Virus record (IMG/VR): IMGVR_UViG_3300035157_000679
Coordinates: 1 to 31,184 of that record
Source of the DNA: a virus
Strand: one strand, 5' to 3'
Length of the DNA: 31,184 bases
The notes under the pieces were generated by a model, which saw nothing but the letters and a program-made list of their open reading frames with translations, was not told where the DNA came from and ran no database searches. Positions 28,417 to 31,184 of the stretch are shown piece by piece. Both the position numbers and the translations under genes were made by a program. Numbering within the stretch: position 1 is the first letter of the stretch; the number at the start of each line of letters is the position of its first letter.

Positions 28417-31184
28417 TTAAATTACTACGATTCTTGTTGGTTGACCACGCTTGAATTCAATATATTCTGACTCTCCACCTGGTTCACCAGCAGAATCATA
28501 AGGTGTCTGGATATCAATGAGACCTTCACATACATGAGGTGCAGGTGTAAAGGACTCATCTTTGGTTCCACTAAATCCAACCTTAGCTCCATTAAGTCCA
28601 CGTCCAGGAAGAATCCTGAGTCTGAATATTGTAATACCTCTTGATATATCTCCAGGTAATCCATCGTTACTAAGTCCAACTCTGACTTGACCAGCACCAT
28701 CGTATGCAGGTGCGAGACTAATCTCTGCTCCACCACTAATGTCGAAGAGAACAAAGGATTCTTCGACGTTGGATACGCTTTCTGCAGCACCGCCAGGAGC
28801 AGGTATAGATCCAGAACCAACAAAGGAATTTGTTCTTGATTGATCTGCTGTACCATCAACATTGAAGAGTCCGTTCGCTGCACCAACGAATGCTGCAACC
28901 TCTGCAGATCCACCAGCAGAAGGTAAGCGACCAGATCCAATAACATCTCTGGTAACTTTTTGTGTAGCATCCCCAACTGGGTTCCTGATAAATGTAGCAG
29001 ATCCAGATCCAACAAATGCATTGGTCTCCCTCTCTCCAGCATTGCCCACGAAGGAGAATAGAGTTCCCTCTGTAAGAGCATTGATGAATAGAGATTCTGC
29101 TGCACCACCTGCGGATGGTAGTCTTCCAAATCCAACAACTGGTTTTGTTTTTGCTTCGTCGCCAGTACCAAGAATTCTGAATAGTGCTGTATCGAATACT
29201 GATGCAGCAAAACATTCTCCCGCACCAACGAAGCTGTATAGAGAACCTTCACCAATATTATTAGTGACCTTACTGTCAGAAGAAGTACCCTCAAATCTGA
29301 ATAGAGTCTTACCTTCTGCCTCAACCTTGGTAGATTCTGCAGAACCAGTGTATCCAAATATGCTACCTGATCCTGGAGGAACGAATGGAATCCATGCTTC
29401 GTTGACAGTACCACGTTGAGCAAAGAGAGTACCAGATCCAGCAGTACGAAGCTTGAAGATTGATAGTGCTTCGTCTGGTAGGAATCTTGCGGATACAAAT
29501 CTCTGTTCGGAGAATGTAAGTAGAGGTGTTGGAATCGCACCCTTGAATGAGAATAATGTACTTCCTTCTGCCTCGACTGAAGTACACTCTGCAGCATCTC
29601 CAAATCCAAATAGTCTTCCCTTCGCAATATATGGAGCACGGGTATATGCTTCATTAGTATCACTATGAAGATGGAATGTACCACTACCAATGTGCTTAGG
29701 TAGAACGAATAGACCTGCGTTACCTCTAAGGATAAGATTTGGAGATTCGGGTGAAGTCTCCCAACCATAACCAAGTTTGACATCGGTAACACCACCAGAG
29801 TAACTGAATAGTGTTCCACCAACCTCAACCTGAGAAGTAGCAACTGTAGTTGATACGTAACTCCAAAGAACACCAGAACCAATGTGTGCGGTAGGTGCAA
29901 TTGCTTCTCCACCTGTACCCTGAATTCTGAAGATTCCTTTAGAGGATGTTGAAGCAGCATATGCATTAGCAGAACCAGTGTATCCAAATAGTCTGCCTGT
30001 AGTCTCGTGTGCGTAAGCAACATTTTGTGGGTATGCAGTACCACTAATATCAAATAGACCTCTACCTTCGTTGTAAACAACGTATGCTTCTGCTCCACCA
30101 ACGAAGCTGTATAGAGAACCAGTACCAATATGTGGTGCAGGTGCAGTTGCCTCTCTAGTATCACTCTCAAATTTGAATAGACCTGTACCAGTAACAGCAT
30201 TGGTTCTAACCTCTGCTGATCCAACAAAGCTGTATAGAGAACCTTCACCTTTAATTCCAGGAGATTGTTTCTCAGCAGTGGTACTAACAAGTCTAGTAAA
30301 TCCAAATGGTCTCTTAGGAACATCTGGGAATAGACTTCCACGATCATGTGTTCTTATATCATTTTCACTATCTACATTGAGAGTTCCCCAATCCTCAACA
30401 AGAGGTGTAGTTCCGAAGGAAGATGCAGTGCTATTTGCATATGTACTAATTGGAACATTAGCATACTGACTAATAGTTGCAGGAGAAGTAACACTGTATG
30501 GAGGTTCAGATATTAATCCCCAATCTTCAGACCAGCGTACTCCAACGGTGAAGGAAGACTCATTGTATGCTGCAGTAGTTCTCTCTGCAGCACCACCGAC
30601 AGAAGGTAGAGATCCAGTACCATTATATCCATAGCTACGTCTATCAACTGCAGCACCTGATGTTCTGAATAGAGGATCAGGTGTATCAATAGTTGCAGAG
30701 TATGCATTGGTTGTACTGCTCCATCCGAAGAGAGTACCAGTTGTTTCATGCTCCCAACCAGCTGCCTCAGTAGTATTACTCTCGAAGGTGAACAGAGTAT
30801 CTTTCTTAGCAGGTACAAATGCAACTGCCTCTGCTGTACTTGAGAAGGAGAATGCTGAACCAGTACCTTCGTTAGCAGGAGACTGTGCGTATGGAGATGC
30901 ACCCTTAACATTAAATTCACCTTTACCAATATGAATTGGTAGAACAAAGATCTTAGCAGTACCAATGATCCTATCAAGATGTCCAGAAGACTCTGGTGAT
31001 TCACTTGTGTATGCTCTAACTCTTGGAGTAGAGGATGCAACATCAGACTTAACTCTGAAGAGACCCATTGGGGTCTTAACATCAATAGGATCAAGAGATC
31101 CGTATGTCTCAATCTCCCATGCATATTCTGTTCCACCAGCAATATGTCCACGATCATCGAAGGAGTTTGGAACCTCAGAGATCT
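28417..31184 (-). CDS. Repeat-rich tail protein, 5' end beyond the window
   Basis: The frame stays open from the stop at 28417 to the right edge. The ATG at 31068 is internal, because the codons before it (GSLDPIDVKTP and further upstream) are free of stops and continue the protein style. At least 921 residues are visible. They are built largely of about 28 tandem units of roughly 20-21 residues, consensus G-x-G-x-L-F/Y-x-F/Y-x-G-x-A-E-A plus a variable link (for example GSLYSFVGSAEV, GRLFGYTGSANA, GTLFSFVGNAGE). Such short Gly/aromatic repeats probably form an extended beta structure. A non-repeat end (FRLRILPGRGLNGA onward) closes it. A fibre shaft is likely. Confidence in function is moderate. 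Confidence 0.75.
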   Translation of the reverse strand, partial: ISEVPNSFDDRGHIAGGTEYAWEIETYGSLDPIDVKTPMGLFRVKSDVASSTPRVRAYTSESPESSGHLDRIIGTAKIFVLPIHIGKGEFNVKGASPYAQSPANEGTGSAFSFSSTAEAVAFVPAKKDTLFTFESNTTEAAGWEHETTGTLFGWSSTTNAYSATIDTPDPLFRTSGAAVDRRSYGYNGTGSLPSVGGAAERTTAAYNESSFTVGVRWSEDWGLISEPPYSVTSPATISQYANVPISTYANSTASSFGTTPLVEDWGTLNVDSENDIRTHDRGSLFPDVPKRPFGFTRLVSTTAEKQSPGIKGEGSLYSFVGSAEVRTNAVTGTGLFKFESDTREATAPAPHIGTGSLYSFVGGAEAYVVYNEGRGLFDISGTAYPQNVAYAHETTGRLFGYTGSANAYAASTSSKGIFRIQGTGGEAIAPTAHIGSGVLWSYVSTTVATSQVEVGGTLFSYSGGVTDVKLGYGWETSPESPNLILRGNAGLFVLPKHIGSGTFHLHSDTNEAYTRAPYIAKGRLFGFGDAAECTSVEAEGSTLFSFKGAIPTPLLTFSEQRFVSARFLPDEALSIFKLRTAGSGTLFAQRGTVNEAWIPFVPPGSGSIFGYTGSAESTKVEAEGKTLFRFEGTSSDSKVTNNIGEGSLYSFVGAGECFAASVFDTALFRILGTGDEAKTKPVVGFGRLPSAGGAAESLFINALTEGTLFSFVGNAGERETNAFVGSGSATFIRNPVGDATQKVTRDVIGSGRLPSAGGSAEVAAFVGAANGLFNVDGTADQSRTNSFVGSGSIPAPGGAAESVSNVEESFVLFDISGGAEISLAPAYDGAGQVRVGLSNDGLPGDISRGITIFRLRILPGRGLNGAKVGFSGTKDESFTPAPHVCEGLIDIQTPYDSAGEPGGESEYIEFKRGQPTRIVVI
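29223..30243. repeat. Dispersed 25-base DNA repeats inside the tail repeat gene
   Basis: The 25 bases at 29223-29247 recur exactly at 30096-30120. All but the first two recur with one change at 30221-30243. They encode the GSLYSFVG unit on the minus strand. Identity at the DNA level, not just the protein level, indicates recent unit copying or recombination. Confidence 0.8.

Noticed and set aside
28862-29419. A 185-codon plus-strand open frame opposite the tail repeat gene
   Set aside because: Pro/Ser/Ala-rich reverse image of the repeats with no ribosome site or domain.
29223-30243. Possible CRISPR array from the regular 25-base repeats
   Set aside because: Repeats are few, irregularly spaced by hundreds of bases and encode a protein repeat; there are no unique spacers and no cas genes.
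28425-30347. A 640-codon open frame on the minus strand within the tail repeat gene
   Set aside because: It lies in another frame of the repetitive gene, is extremely Leu/Val-rich with no domain pattern, and stays open only because the repeats avoid stops. The GxG...GxAEA frame is coherent and is the real one.
31066-31068. ATG at 31068 as the start of the repeat-rich tail protein
   Set aside because: The frame continues without a stop to the right edge and the upstream residues look like real protein; no ribosome site precedes it.

Overview
The window looks like part of a T4-like myovirus genome that infects marine cyanobacteria (a Prochlorococcus/Synechococcus cyanomyophage). This rests on several things seen together: AT-rich DNA with densely packed, mostly overlapping genes; nucleotide-synthesis genes of the kind such phages carry (purN, purM, pyrE); a bilin reductase and a glutaredoxin; large modular virion proteins; and repeated NATAAATA late-promoter motifs just upstream of gene starts. 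All genes read on the minus strand (right to left) except two plus-strand cargo genes. No rRNA, tRNA, integrase, insertion sequence or CRISPR array was seen.

Layout, left to right. (1) Positions 1-5236 hold small conserved phage proteins mixed with purN, purM and pyrE, a 2OG-Fe(II) oxygenase-like protein, a probable DUF6433 protein and a one-span membrane protein. Two small paralogs lie one on each side of the nucleotide genes. (2) 5233-7757 holds a NodU/CmcH-type carbamoyltransferase, a plus-strand PebA-like ferredoxin-dependent bilin reductase and a glutaredoxin. (3) 7789-9723 is a modular virion protein. (4) 9791-19481 is an island of sugar and tailoring genes: a plus-strand HldD-like epimerase, then on the minus strand, in transcription order, a GT9-like glycosyltransferase, a second carbamoyltransferase, a 2OG oxygenase, two tandem flavin-dependent halogenases, a second 2OG-like protein, a HldE-type nucleotidyltransferase, a HldE-type kinase, a HAD phosphatase and a cupin. 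(5) 19548-31184 holds a further 2OG-like protein and virion/tail genes: a protein with a tail-assembly-chaperone-like domain, three tandem cysteine-rich adhesin-like paralogs, a 1385-residue fibre/adhesin, two small virion proteins and a repeat protein cut off by the right edge.

The genes suggest two jobs. The pur/pyr genes would raise purine and pyrimidine supply during infection, and the bilin reductase would act on host tetrapyrroles. The ten-gene minus-strand run from 19481 to 10603 is joined mostly by ATGA overlaps, and a late-type promoter plus a sigma70-like promoter sit at its head. With the epimerase it looks like a route to an activated heptose-like sugar, a transferase to attach it, and tailoring enzymes for halogenation, hydroxylation and carbamoylation. 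The late promoter and the flanking virion genes make decoration of virions or of the host envelope plausible. That function is inference. The enzyme families are well supported by motifs, but their substrates are not.

No gene-free stretch exceeds 300 bases. Both edges cut a gene: a DUF4278-like protein at the left and the repeat-rich tail protein at the right.
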